This document shows, in pieces, positions 17,916-27,063 of a stretch of 64,000 nucleotides of DNA (its first letter is position 1; each line of letters begins with the position of its first letter). Below the pieces are notes generated by a model, which was given only the letters and a program-made list of their open reading frames with translations, ran no database searches and was not told where the DNA came from. The stretch is taken from contig CAVOFR010000003.1 in the NCBI GenBank assembly GCA_963695075.1, positions 372,001 through 436,000 on the forward strand, read 5' to 3'. Position numbers and translations under genes: made by a program. This DNA comes from CAWCAL01 sp963695075 (GTDB taxonomy: Bacteria; Actinomycetota; Acidimicrobiia; Acidimicrobiales; CAWCAL01).

Positions 17916-20672
17916 ATGCTCGGACCCGAGCGCACCGAGGACCGATACAGGGAACGGTTCCGATGGGACGCTGTCACGTGGGGCACCCACTGCAGCAACT
18001 GCATCGCCACCTGCACCTACCGGGTCTTCGCCCGCGATGGGGCGGTGGCCTGGGAGGAGCAGGCCGGCGTCTACCCGGTGACCGAGGCGGGGGTGCCGGA
18101 CCGGAACCCCATGGGATGCCAGAAGGGTGCAGCCTGGAACCTCCAGGTCGACAGCCCCGACCGGCTGCTCCATCCACTCCGGCGTGTTGGTGAGCGCGGG
18201 GACGGTCGATGGGAACGGGTGAGTTGGGACGAGGCGCTCGGCGATGTCGCCGAGAAGATCTGTGATGCCATCGAGGAATTCGGTCCCGAAGCGGTGGTCA
18301 TCGACGAAGGTCCGGAGGGGGGAATGCTCACCATCGGGGCGTTCCTGCGCTTCGCCGGAGTGCTCGGCGCGGTCTCTCTCGACGGCAACGGCACGGTCAA
18401 TGACTTCCCCGCTGGTCACTACATGACCTTCGGCACGATGGCCGGCGGTTCCGCGGCCGATGACACCTTCCATGCCGATGTCGTGCTCATCTGGCACGCC
18501 AACCCCGCCTATACCCGGATTCCCTATCACCACTATCTGACCGAGGCTCGATACGCCGGGGCCGAGATCGTGCTCATCGCCCCCGACTACAGCCCATCGG
18601 CGCCCCACGTCGACCACTTCGTGCCCGTGGAGCCGGGGACGGACGCCGCCCTGGCGTTGGGCATGTGCCGGGTGGTGGTCGACGAGGGTCTCGTCGACGG
18701 CGACTTCGTCCGGTCACAGACCGATCTGCCGTTGCTGGTACGGGTCGACACGGCGACGCTGTTACGGGAGTCAGATCTGCGCGAAGGCGGGCGTGACGAC
18801 CGCTTCTACTTCTGGGATCACGAGGAAGGACCGGTGGCCGCACCGCCCGATCGGCTCGACGCCGACGGCGACCGCGCCATCAGGGGTCGTTTCGAGGTCG
18901 AGGTGGCCGGCGGCGAGGTGGTCGACGTCGTGCCGGTCTTCTCGCTGGTGGAGGAGCGGCTCGGACCGTACGACCCGGAGGCGGCGAGCGAGCTGTGTGG
19001 TGTACACCCCGACGTCATCCGGATGCTGGCCCGCAAGGTCGCTGCCGGGCGTACCAAGCTGTACGAGGGGTTCGACACCGCCAAGCACCATCATGGCGAT
19101 CTGATGGAGCGATCGATGGATCTGCTCCTCGCGTTGACCGGGAACTGGGGTCGCAAGGGCACCGGCTATGACACGTTGGTCACGTTTCCCTTCGACGGCG
19201 CCACCCTGCTCGGGTTGAAGACCCGACCGGGGCTCGAAGCCGCTGAAGAGGCACTCGCGATGGCGCGGGCCACGATGGGAGCCGACGAGGAGGAGGCGGG
19301 CGCGCCGCCGGGGCTTCCCCGACCCGGCATCTGGGACGTCATGAAGCTGGCTGCGATGGCATCGGGGAGCACGCCCCCGGTCTTCTTCTGGCTGCATCAC
19401 TGCGGCTACGGCGAGATTTGGGAGAACCGGACCTGGGCCGATTCGCCCCGTCCGTTCAGCGAGTACGCGCACGGGGCACTCGCCGACTGGGCGCCATTCG
19501 CGCGGCCGGGACCCGAACAGGAACCTCGGGTGCTCATCGAGGTGGCCACCAACGCGTTGCGCCGCACACGGGGAGGTGCCCGAATGCTGCTCGAGCACCT
19601 CTGGCCCAAGCTCTCCATGATCGTCTCGATCGACCAGCGGATCAACAGCGCGGGAATGCACGCCGACGTACTGCTCCCCGCCGCCCACGAAGCCGAGCGG
19701 GTGAACGTCCAGTACCCGGTCTCGCACTCCCTGGAACTGGCGTTCTCCGACCAGGCCGTCGAGCCGGCGGGCGAGGCCCGATCCGACTGGCGCATCCTTG
19801 CCGCCCTGGCCGAAGCCATCGCGACCCGGGCCACCGAGAGGGGGATGGGCGACCGTCCGGTCGGCCGGGTGCACCCCAGGCCGCTGGCGGATCTGGGCAG
19901 GACCTTCCGAATCGCCGACTCGCTCGACTCCGACGAGGCCATCATCGACGAGATGGTGCGTGACACCGCACTGTCGGGTGTGTTCGATCCGGATACATCC
20001 CTCGCGACCCTGCGGGAACGGGGATGGGCTCGCATCGTCGGCAACGGCAGCCTGCCCACGGGACGGATACTGGGCGGACCGATCTCCGCCGATGAGACGT
20101 TCTCCGGTCTCCGCTGGCATGTCGAGGGTGGGATGCCCTACGTCACCCTCACCGGTCGGGCCGGCTTCTACATCGATCACCCCTGGTTCCTCGAGGCCAA
20201 CGAGGAACTGCCCTGCCACAAGCCGTCGCCCGCCGTGGGCGGAGATCTACCGTTCATGCTCACCGGTGGACACCCCCGCTGGAGCATCCACGCCTGCAAC
20301 GCCACAAACCCGCTGCTGCTCCAGACCACACGCGGGCACCCGACGCTCGTGATGAATCGTCAGCAGGCCGAATCCCTCGACATCGGTGACGGAGACGAGG
20401 TGGAGGTCGGCAACCAGCTCGGAGCGTTTCGCGTGCGGGTCCGGCGCTCACCCTCGGTGCGTCCGGGCCAGGTGATCCTCTACGCGTCCTGGGAACCGTA
20501 CGGCTTCGAGGGGTGGGGCGACGGTACCCAGGTCGAGGCGGGAATGGTCAAATGGCTGCACCTGGTGACCGGGTGGGGACACCTCCGCTACTCACCCCAA
20601 CAGTGGCAGCCCGCACCCTTCGACCGGCTCACCCGGGTCGACGTGACTCCGGTCCGATCACCCGGCCCGTGA
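17916..20672 (+). CDS. Molybdopterin oxidoreductase, type II DMSO-reductase family catalytic subunit (orphan)
   Basis: A 918-residue bis-MGD enzyme. The ATG at 17916 has a near-perfect SD (GGAGGTGA) 5-6 bases upstream, better than the TTG at 17901. The FS0 cluster motif is His25-x3-Cys29-x3-Cys33-x34-Cys68, the pattern of nitrate reductase NarG and the type II group (dimethylsulfide, ethylbenzene and chlorate enzymes), with an extra Cys26. Asp163 in GTVNDFPAGH aligns by eye with the Asp that binds molybdenum in that group. The C-terminal dinucleotide-binding domain is seen from about 780 (LMLTGG-like FMLTGGHPRWSIHA). No Tat signal and no neighbouring iron-sulfur or membrane subunit is present, so the electron partner and cell location are unknown. 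Confidence 0.87.
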   Translation: MLGPERTEDRYRERFRWDAVTWGTHCSNCIATCTYRVFARDGAVAWEEQAGVYPVTEAGVPDRNPMGCQKGAAWNLQVDSPDRLLHPLRRVGERGDGRWERVSWDEALGDVAEKICDAIEEFGPEAVVIDEGPEGGMLTIGAFLRFAGVLGAVSLDGNGTVNDFPAGHYMTFGTMAGGSAADDTFHADVVLIWHANPAYTRIPYHHYLTEARYAGAEIVLIAPDYSPSAPHVDHFVPVEPGTDAALALGMCRVVVDEGLVDGDFVRSQTDLPLLVRVDTATLLRESDLREGGRDDRFYFWDHEEGPVAAPPDRLDADGDRAIRGRFEVEVAGGEVVDVVPVFSLVEERLGPYDPEAASELCGVHPDVIRMLARKVAAGRTKLYEGFDTAKHHHGDLMERSMDLLLALTGNWGRKGTGYDTLVTFPFDGATLLGLKTRPGLEAAEEALAMARATMGADEEEAGAPPGLPRPGIWDVMKLAAMASGSTPPVFFWLHHCGYGEIWENRTWADSPRPFSEYAHGALADWAPFARPGPEQEPRVLIEVATNALRRTRGGARMLLEHLWPKLSMIVSIDQRINSAGMHADVLLPAAHEAERVNVQYPVSHSLELAFSDQAVEPAGEARSDWRILAALAEAIATRATERGMGDRPVGRVHPRPLADLGRTFRIADSLDSDEAIIDEMVRDTALSGVFDPDTSLATLRERGWARIVGNGSLPTGRILGGPISADETFSGLRWHVEGGMPYVTLTGRAGFYIDHPWFLEANEELPCHKPSPAVGGDLPFMLTGGHPRWSIHACNATNPLLLQTTRGHPTLVMNRQQAESLDIGDGDEVEVGNQLGAFRVRVRRSPSVRPGQVILYASWEPYGFEGWGDGTQVEAGMVKWLHLVTGWGHLRYSPQQWQPAPFDRLTRVDVTPVRSPGP

Positions 20673-20737
20673 TCGGCCTCCCGGCGTCGGGAAAGGGAGT
20701 GAGCCCGAGCCCGGTCGGCAGCGACCGCGTCGTGGCG

Positions 20738-21190
20738 TCAGGCCTTGCTGCGCAACGGACCCGGTGGCAGCGGGTTGCGCATGTGTCGACTCATGTCACC
20801 GATCACGTCGGGCAGCGCCCAGCGAGAGACGAAGCGCCACTTGCCGTCGATGACCGCCATCTCGTCGTGGTAGCGGCCGGAGAAGATCGCCTGCAACGGG
20901 AACTCGGCGAGCCCTTGCCAGATGGTTACGTATGAGCGCACCTCGGCGCTGTCGTCATCGTGGATGTCGAGCCAGGTGTTCGTGATGACGTGCTTGGTTT
21001 GGGGCAATCCGTCGTAGAGGAGGATGTGCTCTTCACACCAGCGACGCACCGGCGCTGCACCCGCTCCCTCACCCGCGGTCGGAAACCAGGTCCCGTGGGA
21101 GAAGAGGTCCGCGAAGGCGCCGAAATCGCCGGCATCGAAGTGCTCGCAATACTCGGCGAGCCGGTTCTGGATCTCGAGCTGGGCGGGCAT
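20738..21190 (-). CDS. SnoaL/NTF2-like protein
   Basis: A 150-residue protein of the SnoaL-like part of the NTF2 fold (cone-shaped alpha+beta barrel), with the N-terminal helix EIQNRLAEYCEHFDAGDFGAF, the segment TKHVITNTWLDIHDD and the C-terminal FVSRWALPD. Such proteins act as small hydrolases, isomerases or dehydratases, or as ring-hydroxylase beta-like subunits. No active site can be named. An SD GGAGGAG lies 9 bases before the ATG. It is convergent with the molybdoenzyme gene (65 bp) and divergent from the thioesterase at 21366. Confidence 0.8.
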   Translation of the reverse strand: MPAQLEIQNRLAEYCEHFDAGDFGAFADLFSHGTWFPTAGEGAGAAPVRRWCEEHILLYDGLPQTKHVITNTWLDIHDDDSAEVRSYVTIWQGLAEFPLQAIFSGRYHDEMAVIDGKWRFVSRWALPDVIGDMSRHMRNPLPPGPLRSKA

Positions 21191-21365
21191 GTCGGCTTGC
21201 TCCTCCGGTACTCCACGTTTCGCCGGCCCGGCCCGAACGTGGGTCGAACCCGAGGACGAAACGGCAGAGGTCGTGTTTGCGGAACACTACCGACCGGTGT
21301 CTCGAGAAGGTGGCGGTGGCTCAGTCCTTTGCGCGGATCGAGACCGCATCCATACCCTCTCGCCC

Positions 21366-22007
21366 ATGAGCCAGCCCACGAGCGCACCGGTCGACCGCCT
21401 CTTCACCGCCGCCGCCGGGCTGCGCGAGCTCGTCAACCTCTTCACCGACCGCGAGCTCGACGACGAACTGCTCGGCGAGATCACGGACGTCTCGCGGGAG
21501 CTCTCGGCGAAGGTGGCACAGGCGCCGCCCTGGGACCGCCGAGCGCTGCTCGAAGAGAGTCTGGAGGCGCCCGACAGTCTGGAGGGCCGACGCACGGGCT
21601 TCCCGTACCGGGCGATCGCCGGGCCGGCGAACCCCGCCGCCAGCCCGATGACGTTGCACTTCGGAGAAGGCGTCGTGACGACCGAGATCACCCTCGATCC
21701 CATGCACGGTGGTGCTCCGGGCCGCGGCCACGGCGGCGTCCTGGCCGGGATCTTCGACGAGCTCGGCGGGGCGGCACCCCGCCTGGTCGGCGCGATGGTC
21801 GCGACCGCTCGTCTCACCGTCGACTACCGGGCCCCGATCCCCATCGGCGAACCGCTACAGCTCCGCGCGTGGGTGCACGAGCAGGAGGGGCGCAAGATCT
21901 TCGTGCGGGGTGATGCGCGCGGTGACGATCTGATCGCAGAGGTCGAGGGGCTGTTCATCGCCATCGACTACTCGGCGATCGACACGAGTGGGGCCGCTCG
22001 CCACTGA
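21366..22007 (+). CDS. PaaI-like hotdog thioesterase
   Basis: A 213-residue protein starting at the ATG at 21366 (MSQPTSAPVD); the frame is open upstream but overlaps the divergent gene's promoter. The C-terminal two thirds is a hotdog fold with PGRGHGGVLAGIFDELGG, equivalent to the HGG helix of PaaI thioesterases, followed by RLTVDYRAPIPIGEPLQLRAWV. The first 100 residues are mostly helical and not typical. Related proteins act on acyl-CoA, here possibly in the lipid or aromatic metabolism that surrounds it. It is convergent with the 22023 flavoprotein with 15 bp between the stops. Confidence 0.85.
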   Translation: MSQPTSAPVDRLFTAAAGLRELVNLFTDRELDDELLGEITDVSRELSAKVAQAPPWDRRALLEESLEAPDSLEGRRTGFPYRAIAGPANPAASPMTLHFGEGVVTTEITLDPMHGGAPGRGHGGVLAGIFDELGGAAPRLVGAMVATARLTVDYRAPIPIGEPLQLRAWVHEQEGRKIFVRGDARGDDLIAEVEGLFIAIDYSAIDTSGAARH

Positions 22008-22022
22008 GGTGACCCCGACAGC

Positions 22023-23621
22023 TCAATACCCCCGCTCGGTCACCGGGCTGGGCAACTCCAGATCCTCCGCGATCACCTTGTACGCGTTGTAGCCCGGTGC
22101 GGCGTGAACCCCGCCGCCCGGAAACGCCGACGGCCCACACAGATACAGACCATCCACACCCAACCGGTAGTCAGCCGCCTCCGGCCACGGACGATTGGGA
22201 CCCATCTGGTCGGGTGCCATGTCGCCGAGCAGGCAGTCGCCCTCCCACATCAGGTTCTTCCGCTCCATCTGATCCGGCGTGTACAGCTTCATCGCGATGA
22301 CGTTGTCGTGGTTCATGTTCGGAGCGAACTCGCCCCAGCGAGCGAGGAACTTCTCCATGTAAGACACCCGGATCTCCGCCCACTCCTCGGCGCTGAAGTA
22401 GCTGGCCATGGGGAAGAAGAACCAGCCCGTCGCGGCGTGCCGGCCCTCGGGAGCCTGCGACGGATCCCAGATGCTGTTGACCCACGTACCCGCCGCCGGA
22501 TCCGGCAGCCAGCCGGAGTGTGCCGCCCGTATGTAGCGCTCGACCTCCTCGGGAGTGTCGTAGCCGACGACGGTGTAGAAGCAGTTGTCGATGTCGGGGT
22601 CCCAGCGGGCCGAGGAATAGGCCGGAGCGTCGTAGAGGCACAGCATCGGTGTGGCCAGCACGCCGCTGGGGCCGTAGCGGAAATCCTTGGCCCGCTTGTA
22701 GAACAGCGGGCTCACATGGTCGGGACCGACCAGATCGACGATGACCTGGCTGACGTCGGCATTGGCGACGACGCACTTCGTGGCCCGGAACTCCATGCCC
22801 CGCGCCACCACACCCACGGCCCGCCCGTCCTCGACGATGATCCTCTCCACCTCGGCGTTCTCGACGAGGTCGACCCCGTGGGCGTAACAGGCCTGGGTCA
22901 TGGCCTTGGCGAGCGTGTGCGTGCCGCCCCTGGCCATGCGGAAACGGCCGACCATCCACATGAGCGCGGTGGGGACCATGCCGCCCGTACCGGCCTGGTC
23001 GAGCGGCACGCCGAACTCGACCGCCATCCGGTAGAGCAGCGTGCGCATCTCCGGCGACTCGAACAGATAGTCGATGACGTGTTTGGGCGACTTCGCGGCG
23101 AAGTGGGGTCCGATCCCCATGTCACCGAACATGTCGCCCAGCATCGCGGCCTGAGCCTCGTTCATGCCCTCGAAGGGAGGGTTGTAGATGCCGACGCCGA
23201 GCAGCGGACCGAACTCCATCGTGCGCTGCTTCAGCTCGATGAAGGTGTCCGCGTCGGCCTTCGAGTAGCGGGCGATCGACGCATGGCTCTTGTCGAGCAG
23301 ATCGTTGCGATGAAGCACGATCGGCGGCCGACCGTCGGAGAACGCGATGCCGGCCTGATTCTCAGGCGTGATCGACCGCAGCCCGCAGTTCTCCAGATCG
23401 AAGTCCTCGATCATCGGGAGGATGTCGAAGAACTCCATGTAGTTGGCGTGCAGGTTGAACCGGAAGCCCTGCTCGAGCGGCTCCTCGGTGTTGACGCCAC
23501 CCCCCTCCTCGTGGCGTCGCTCGACGATGAGCGTCTTCAACCCGGCCCTTGCCATGTAGGCGGCGGTGGCCAGGCCGTTGTGGCCGGCACCGATCACGAT
23601 GGCGTCGTATGTCTCGCTCAT
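22023..23621 (-). CDS. FAD-dependent oxidoreductase, phytoene desaturase/CrtI-like
   Basis: A 532-residue flavoprotein of the phytoene-desaturase superfamily (COG1233 type). The N-terminal dinucleotide fold is IVIGAGHNGLATAAYMARAG followed by the Glu that binds ribose (LIVERR). The mid-part keeps GVVARGMEFRATKCVVANAD and the C-terminus has the family finish GLYLCGPSAFPGGGVHAAPG, which contacts FAD. No carotenoid cluster is near, so it more likely belongs to the broad group that includes PYROXD2 than to a carotenoid pathway. The ATG lacks an obvious strong SD. The promoter region holds copy 2 of the dispersed hairpin. Confidence 0.88.
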   Translation of the reverse strand: MSETYDAIVIGAGHNGLATAAYMARAGLKTLIVERRHEEGGGVNTEEPLEQGFRFNLHANYMEFFDILPMIEDFDLENCGLRSITPENQAGIAFSDGRPPIVLHRNDLLDKSHASIARYSKADADTFIELKQRTMEFGPLLGVGIYNPPFEGMNEAQAAMLGDMFGDMGIGPHFAAKSPKHVIDYLFESPEMRTLLYRMAVEFGVPLDQAGTGGMVPTALMWMVGRFRMARGGTHTLAKAMTQACYAHGVDLVENAEVERIIVEDGRAVGVVARGMEFRATKCVVANADVSQVIVDLVGPDHVSPLFYKRAKDFRYGPSGVLATPMLCLYDAPAYSSARWDPDIDNCFYTVVGYDTPEEVERYIRAAHSGWLPDPAAGTWVNSIWDPSQAPEGRHAATGWFFFPMASYFSAEEWAEIRVSYMEKFLARWGEFAPNMNHDNVIAMKLYTPDQMERKNLMWEGDCLLGDMAPDQMGPNRPWPEAADYRLGVDGLYLCGPSAFPGGGVHAAPGYNAYKVIAEDLELPSPVTERGY

Positions 23622-23750
23622 GGACTTGGGACCCCGATTGAAGCCGTGGGGCTCTTGGTCGCCCCGCCGAATATGCCGATGACTGGAACACGTTCTACTA
23701 GCAAACCCCGCGGATCGACACGCCGGGCGGGGCCAACGTCACGCAGCCTT

Positions 23751-23801
23751 CGAAATCTGGTCCTCGGCCGTCGGAAACCGACGGAGCGGGACCAGATTTC
23801 G
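23751..23801. repeat. Dispersed hairpin element, copy 2 (complete palindrome)
   Basis: Perfect nested palindrome: outer arms CGAAATCTGGTCC (23751-23763) and its complement (23789-23801), inner arms CCGTCGG (23768-23774) and CCGACGG (23778-23784) with an AAA loop. It lies in the 288-bp divergent region between the 22023 flavoprotein and the 23910 gene, where neither gene needs a terminator. The right-hand tail GGACCAGATTTCGG is shared with copies 1 and 3. Confidence 0.85.
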
Positions 23802-23909
23802 GGCTCGGGAGGCCGGCCGTAGGATGACCGCCGGGAGAGCCCCGTGACTTGTCCCCGCCGACCGGCAACCCGACGAGCACCGCACCGGGCCGAGCTGACC
23901 CCTAACCCC

Positions 23910-24923
23910 ATGGCCGGAATCCGAACCGAGATCACCGAGATCGTGACGGGACTGGCCCTCTTCGGCTACCGCGACCTCGACCACGCCCTGTCGGTGCGGC
24001 CGGCCCACATCCGTCACGTCGGCGAGGAACACTTCGACCGGCTCGACCGGGCTCGGGCCGCCGGCACCCACGCCGCCTCCTTCGAGACCGCTTGGAGCAA
24101 CGGCGTCGTCTTCGCTCGGGCCGACGACGGGCTCCGGGGTCGCGTCCCGTGGGACGTCGAATGGAAGGGCCCACATCGGCCGCCGTCCTACGAGCAGATT
24201 CCGGCCGATCTCCGGGTCGACCACGTCTACCTGCTCAGCTGCAAGTACGGCTCCAACATCGTGTTCAACGCGTCCCCCTGGCATCTGTTCGATCGGGGCC
24301 TCGCCGAGCGTCGCACCCAGCGGCGCGACTGGTACCTCGAGGTCGCGCCCGTCGAGTACCAGGCCCTCTACGACGCCTGCCGCTCCGAGCTGGATGCCGT
24401 CGACACGCTTCCCGACGCCGTCGGCGAGCTCGACCGCGACACCCGACGGGTGCTCAAGGGCGAACTGGGCGGGGCCCGCAAATGGCCGGGCGCCGCGGCG
24501 GACGCCTACCTGGACTTCGCCCTTGCCGTGGGCCAGGCCTCTGCTCAACGCTGGCGTGACCAGCTCCGGACCGACCGCCGGCAGGAGGAGATGCTCTGGA
24601 GGCTGCTCCGCCTCCAGGCCGCCCCCTACTTCGTCCTCGGGGCCTCACCGTCGGACCAGCCGCTGCGCTACCGCGTGGGGACGCCCTGGGATTTCCGCGC
24701 CCGGTTCTCCATTCGTGGATTCGACGTCTGGGCCGACGCGGTGGGCCAGCCTCTGGTGCGCTGGCGAGCCGATGTCATCGACGCGGATGCCGACCGTCTC
24801 CGCATCATCGAGGGCCACGTCGAGGTGCGCTGGAGCCACGGCCGCTTCGCCCAGATGCCAGAAGCCAAGGTCTACCTCGACACGCCCCACCACGACGTCG
24901 CCGGGTATCACCCCTTGGACTGA
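23910..24923 (+). CDS. Uncharacterised protein, possible nuclease-like core
   Basis: A 337-residue protein I cannot assign to a named family. The ATG at 23910 (MAGIRTEITEIV) is chosen; a GTG at 23844 would add 22 Arg/Pro-rich residues without family character. The chain is soluble, with the segments PWDVEWKGPHRPPSYEQIP, DLRVDHVYLLSCKYGSNIV and VTPWDF-like VGTPWDFRARFSIRGFDVW. The closely spaced Asp, Glu-x-Lys (VEWKG) and SCKYGS elements recall PD-(D/E)xK nuclease cores, but the order and spacing are not proof. It overlaps the convergent glycosyltransferase gene by 16 bp. Confidence 0.65.
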   Translation: MAGIRTEITEIVTGLALFGYRDLDHALSVRPAHIRHVGEEHFDRLDRARAAGTHAASFETAWSNGVVFARADDGLRGRVPWDVEWKGPHRPPSYEQIPADLRVDHVYLLSCKYGSNIVFNASPWHLFDRGLAERRTQRRDWYLEVAPVEYQALYDACRSELDAVDTLPDAVGELDRDTRRVLKGELGGARKWPGAAADAYLDFALAVGQASAQRWRDQLRTDRRQEEMLWRLLRLQAAPYFVLGASPSDQPLRYRVGTPWDFRARFSIRGFDVWADAVGQPLVRWRADVIDADADRLRIIEGHVEVRWSHGRFAQMPEAKVYLDTPHHDVAGYHPLD

Positions 24924-26965
24924 ACGGCATCGCCTCCCGTCGAGGGGACCGGCGGCCGGTTCCCGGGAGCAGGCGGCGAGACGGTGAGGGGCTCGCCGTC
25001 GATCTGATCCACCTCGGCCGAGAGCAGCCCCCAACACTCCAGCCGCAGCCGGATGGCGATACCCACCAGCTCCCGCAGGCTCGAGACGTAGGAGCCGGCC
25101 CGGATCCGGCTGCCGTCCACATGACGCCAGGCGATCGGAACCTCCAGGATACGGTGACCTGCTCGGCGGGCCCGAGCGAGGGCTTCCACGTCGAAGACCC
25201 AGCGCCGAGATCGCATCGAGACGAACGCCGCGTCCGCCGAGTCGGCCGTGAAGAGCTTGAAACCCCGCTGGGTGTCGCGGATACCGGGAACGGCGACCGC
25301 CTGGGTCGCCAGGTTGCCGAGCCGACCCATCACACGACGGATGATCGGCTGCCGCTGTCGCACATCGGTGTCACCCGCGGCGATGGAGCCGACCGCCACC
25401 GAGGCCGATGCGGCCCCGCTGCGGGATGCCGCGAGCAGCCGTTCGACCTGGTCGAGCGCCGTGGCGTTGTCGGCGTCCATGAACAGGCGCAGATCGCCCG
25501 AGGCGGCCAGCATCCCGGCCCGGACCGCGCTTCCCTTTCCACGGTTCTCACGCATCCGCAACACGCGGAGAGCGTCGAAAGCCTCGCCGTGTGACGCGAC
25601 GATCTCGACGGTCCGGTCGGTCGAACCGTCGTCCACCACGATCACCTCGGCAACGCGACCGCTGGCGTCGAGATGATCCGCCATCGATCGGAGCGTCTCA
25701 CCGATCCGATCCTCCTCGTCGTACGCCGGCACCACGATCGAGAGAACACCGCCGGCGGCGTCGATCTCGGCGATCGACCGCTGAGCGCCACCCGAGATGG
25801 CGGGGCGCGCCAGGATCAACGTCCAGAGTGCCCAGACCCAGACGCCGGCCACGACGAAGAACAGCGGACTCCATCCGAAGGCGGAGGCCGCGAGCTGAGC
25901 GAACCCCGACACCCAGACCACCGTTCCGGCCCGAATCCGCTGGATGGGTCCGACCGCGACCAGCACGCCGACCGTGAGGGCGATGATCGAGGCGTCGTAG
26001 AACATCGAGTGGGGTGACATCAGCAGGAGTGCCGGGGCGGCAACGGCCATCCGCACCGCCAGTGGCTGGTCGACACGGCGCCACCACACCCAGGACACGA
26101 CCAGACAGACCGCGATCGCCACGGCCCACCCGACCACGGACCACCAGCCCCCGCCGATGGCCTCGGCGAAGCCCGGCGCAGACACGCTGTTGTGAGCATT
26201 GACCTCGGCGTCCAGCCGGGCGAAAGGCACGATGCGGTGCCACCACGCCGTGAGCCATCCCGGGTCGAGCAGGACGGCGGCCATCGCCCACAGGGCTCCG
26301 GCGCCCGTCATCGCACCGACCACCACCCGCCACCTCCGCGACAGGAGCATGAGGCCGATCAGCGGGATCGCGTACTGGGGCTTGTAGAGCAGCACCGAGA
26401 GCACGAGCCCCGCCGCGAAATCACGGTCGGCGTCGACGAGGCGCCACGCCCCCACGATCAACAACAGGGTCAGGGCGGTGTTCTGACCCGCGGTCACCGC
26501 GCGGAACATGGGATAGAACGAGACGACCGCGGCGATCGTCACCCACCACCTCGTCGCCAGACCCGGCAGGAGCGGCTTGGCCAGACGGATCGCCAGCAGA
26601 AGGAGCCCGGCCATCACCAGCGTGTACAGGGCGTAGGCGACCGGATAGGGCAGCCATGCGAGCGGGGCGGATACGGCGGCGACATGGGGTGGGTACGCGA
26701 AGTAGAGGACGCCGGGATCGTCGGGCCCCCAGAGGTCGGCCTGCGCTGCGGTCTGCACGTCGATGTCGTAGAGACGATCGATGTCGCCGGCGTCGACGAT
26801 CCGGCTCGCGCCGTAGAACGCGGGGAAGTCCCCACCGAGGCGGCCCGACACCGTTCCACCGCCCTGCTGAGCGGACAGCACGACGACGACGAGAGCGAGT
26901 CCGATGGCGAGCAGAACGGTGCGTGCGACGCGTTCGGCCAATCCGTCGTTCGATGGGGCGGGCAC
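24908..26965 (-). CDS. GT87-type membrane mannosyltransferase fused to a GT2 glycosyltransferase
   Basis: A 685-residue fusion. I choose the GTG at 26965 because GAGGAG lies 5 bases upstream; the frame extends to 27079 but would overlap the divergent SDR gene. Residues about 1-400 are a polytopic GT-C enzyme of the DUF2029/GT87 group (10 or more membrane segments), with the early acidic motif GGDFPAFYGASRI and the segment LYKPQYAIPLIGLMLL. Residues about 408-640 are a GT2 domain like dolichyl/polyprenyl-phosphate sugar synthases: SIVVPAYDEEDRI, VIVVDDGSTDRT and LFMDADNATALD with the metal-binding acidic site, then GFKLFTAD. A polyprenyl-phosphate sugar made by the GT2 part could feed the GT87 part; that coupling is inference. 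Confidence 0.85.
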   Translation of the reverse strand: MPAPSNDGLAERVARTVLLAIGLALVVVVLSAQQGGGTVSGRLGGDFPAFYGASRIVDAGDIDRLYDIDVQTAAQADLWGPDDPGVLYFAYPPHVAAVSAPLAWLPYPVAYALYTLVMAGLLLLAIRLAKPLLPGLATRWWVTIAAVVSFYPMFRAVTAGQNTALTLLLIVGAWRLVDADRDFAAGLVLSVLLYKPQYAIPLIGLMLLSRRWRVVVGAMTGAGALWAMAAVLLDPGWLTAWWHRIVPFARLDAEVNAHNSVSAPGFAEAIGGGWWSVVGWAVAIAVCLVVSWVWWRRVDQPLAVRMAVAAPALLLMSPHSMFYDASIIALTVGVLVAVGPIQRIRAGTVVWVSGFAQLAASAFGWSPLFFVVAGVWVWALWTLILARPAISGGAQRSIAEIDAAGGVLSIVVPAYDEEDRIGETLRSMADHLDASGRVAEVIVVDDGSTDRTVEIVASHGEAFDALRVLRMRENRGKGSAVRAGMLAASGDLRLFMDADNATALDQVERLLAASRSGAASASVAVGSIAAGDTDVRQRQPIIRRVMGRLGNLATQAVAVPGIRDTQRGFKLFTADSADAAFVSMRSRRWVFDVEALARARRAGHRILEVPIAWRHVDGSRIRAGSYVSSLRELVGIAIRLRLECWGLLSAEVDQIDGEPLTVSPPAPGNRPPVPSTGGDAVQSKG

Positions 26966-27063
26966 GGTACTCCTCGAGAAGATCCTCTCTCCATCGGCCG
27001 GGCCTACGTTGCCGTGAGCGGGATTCGGGACCCTGGCGGACACGGCTGGGGCAGTATTGGGTG

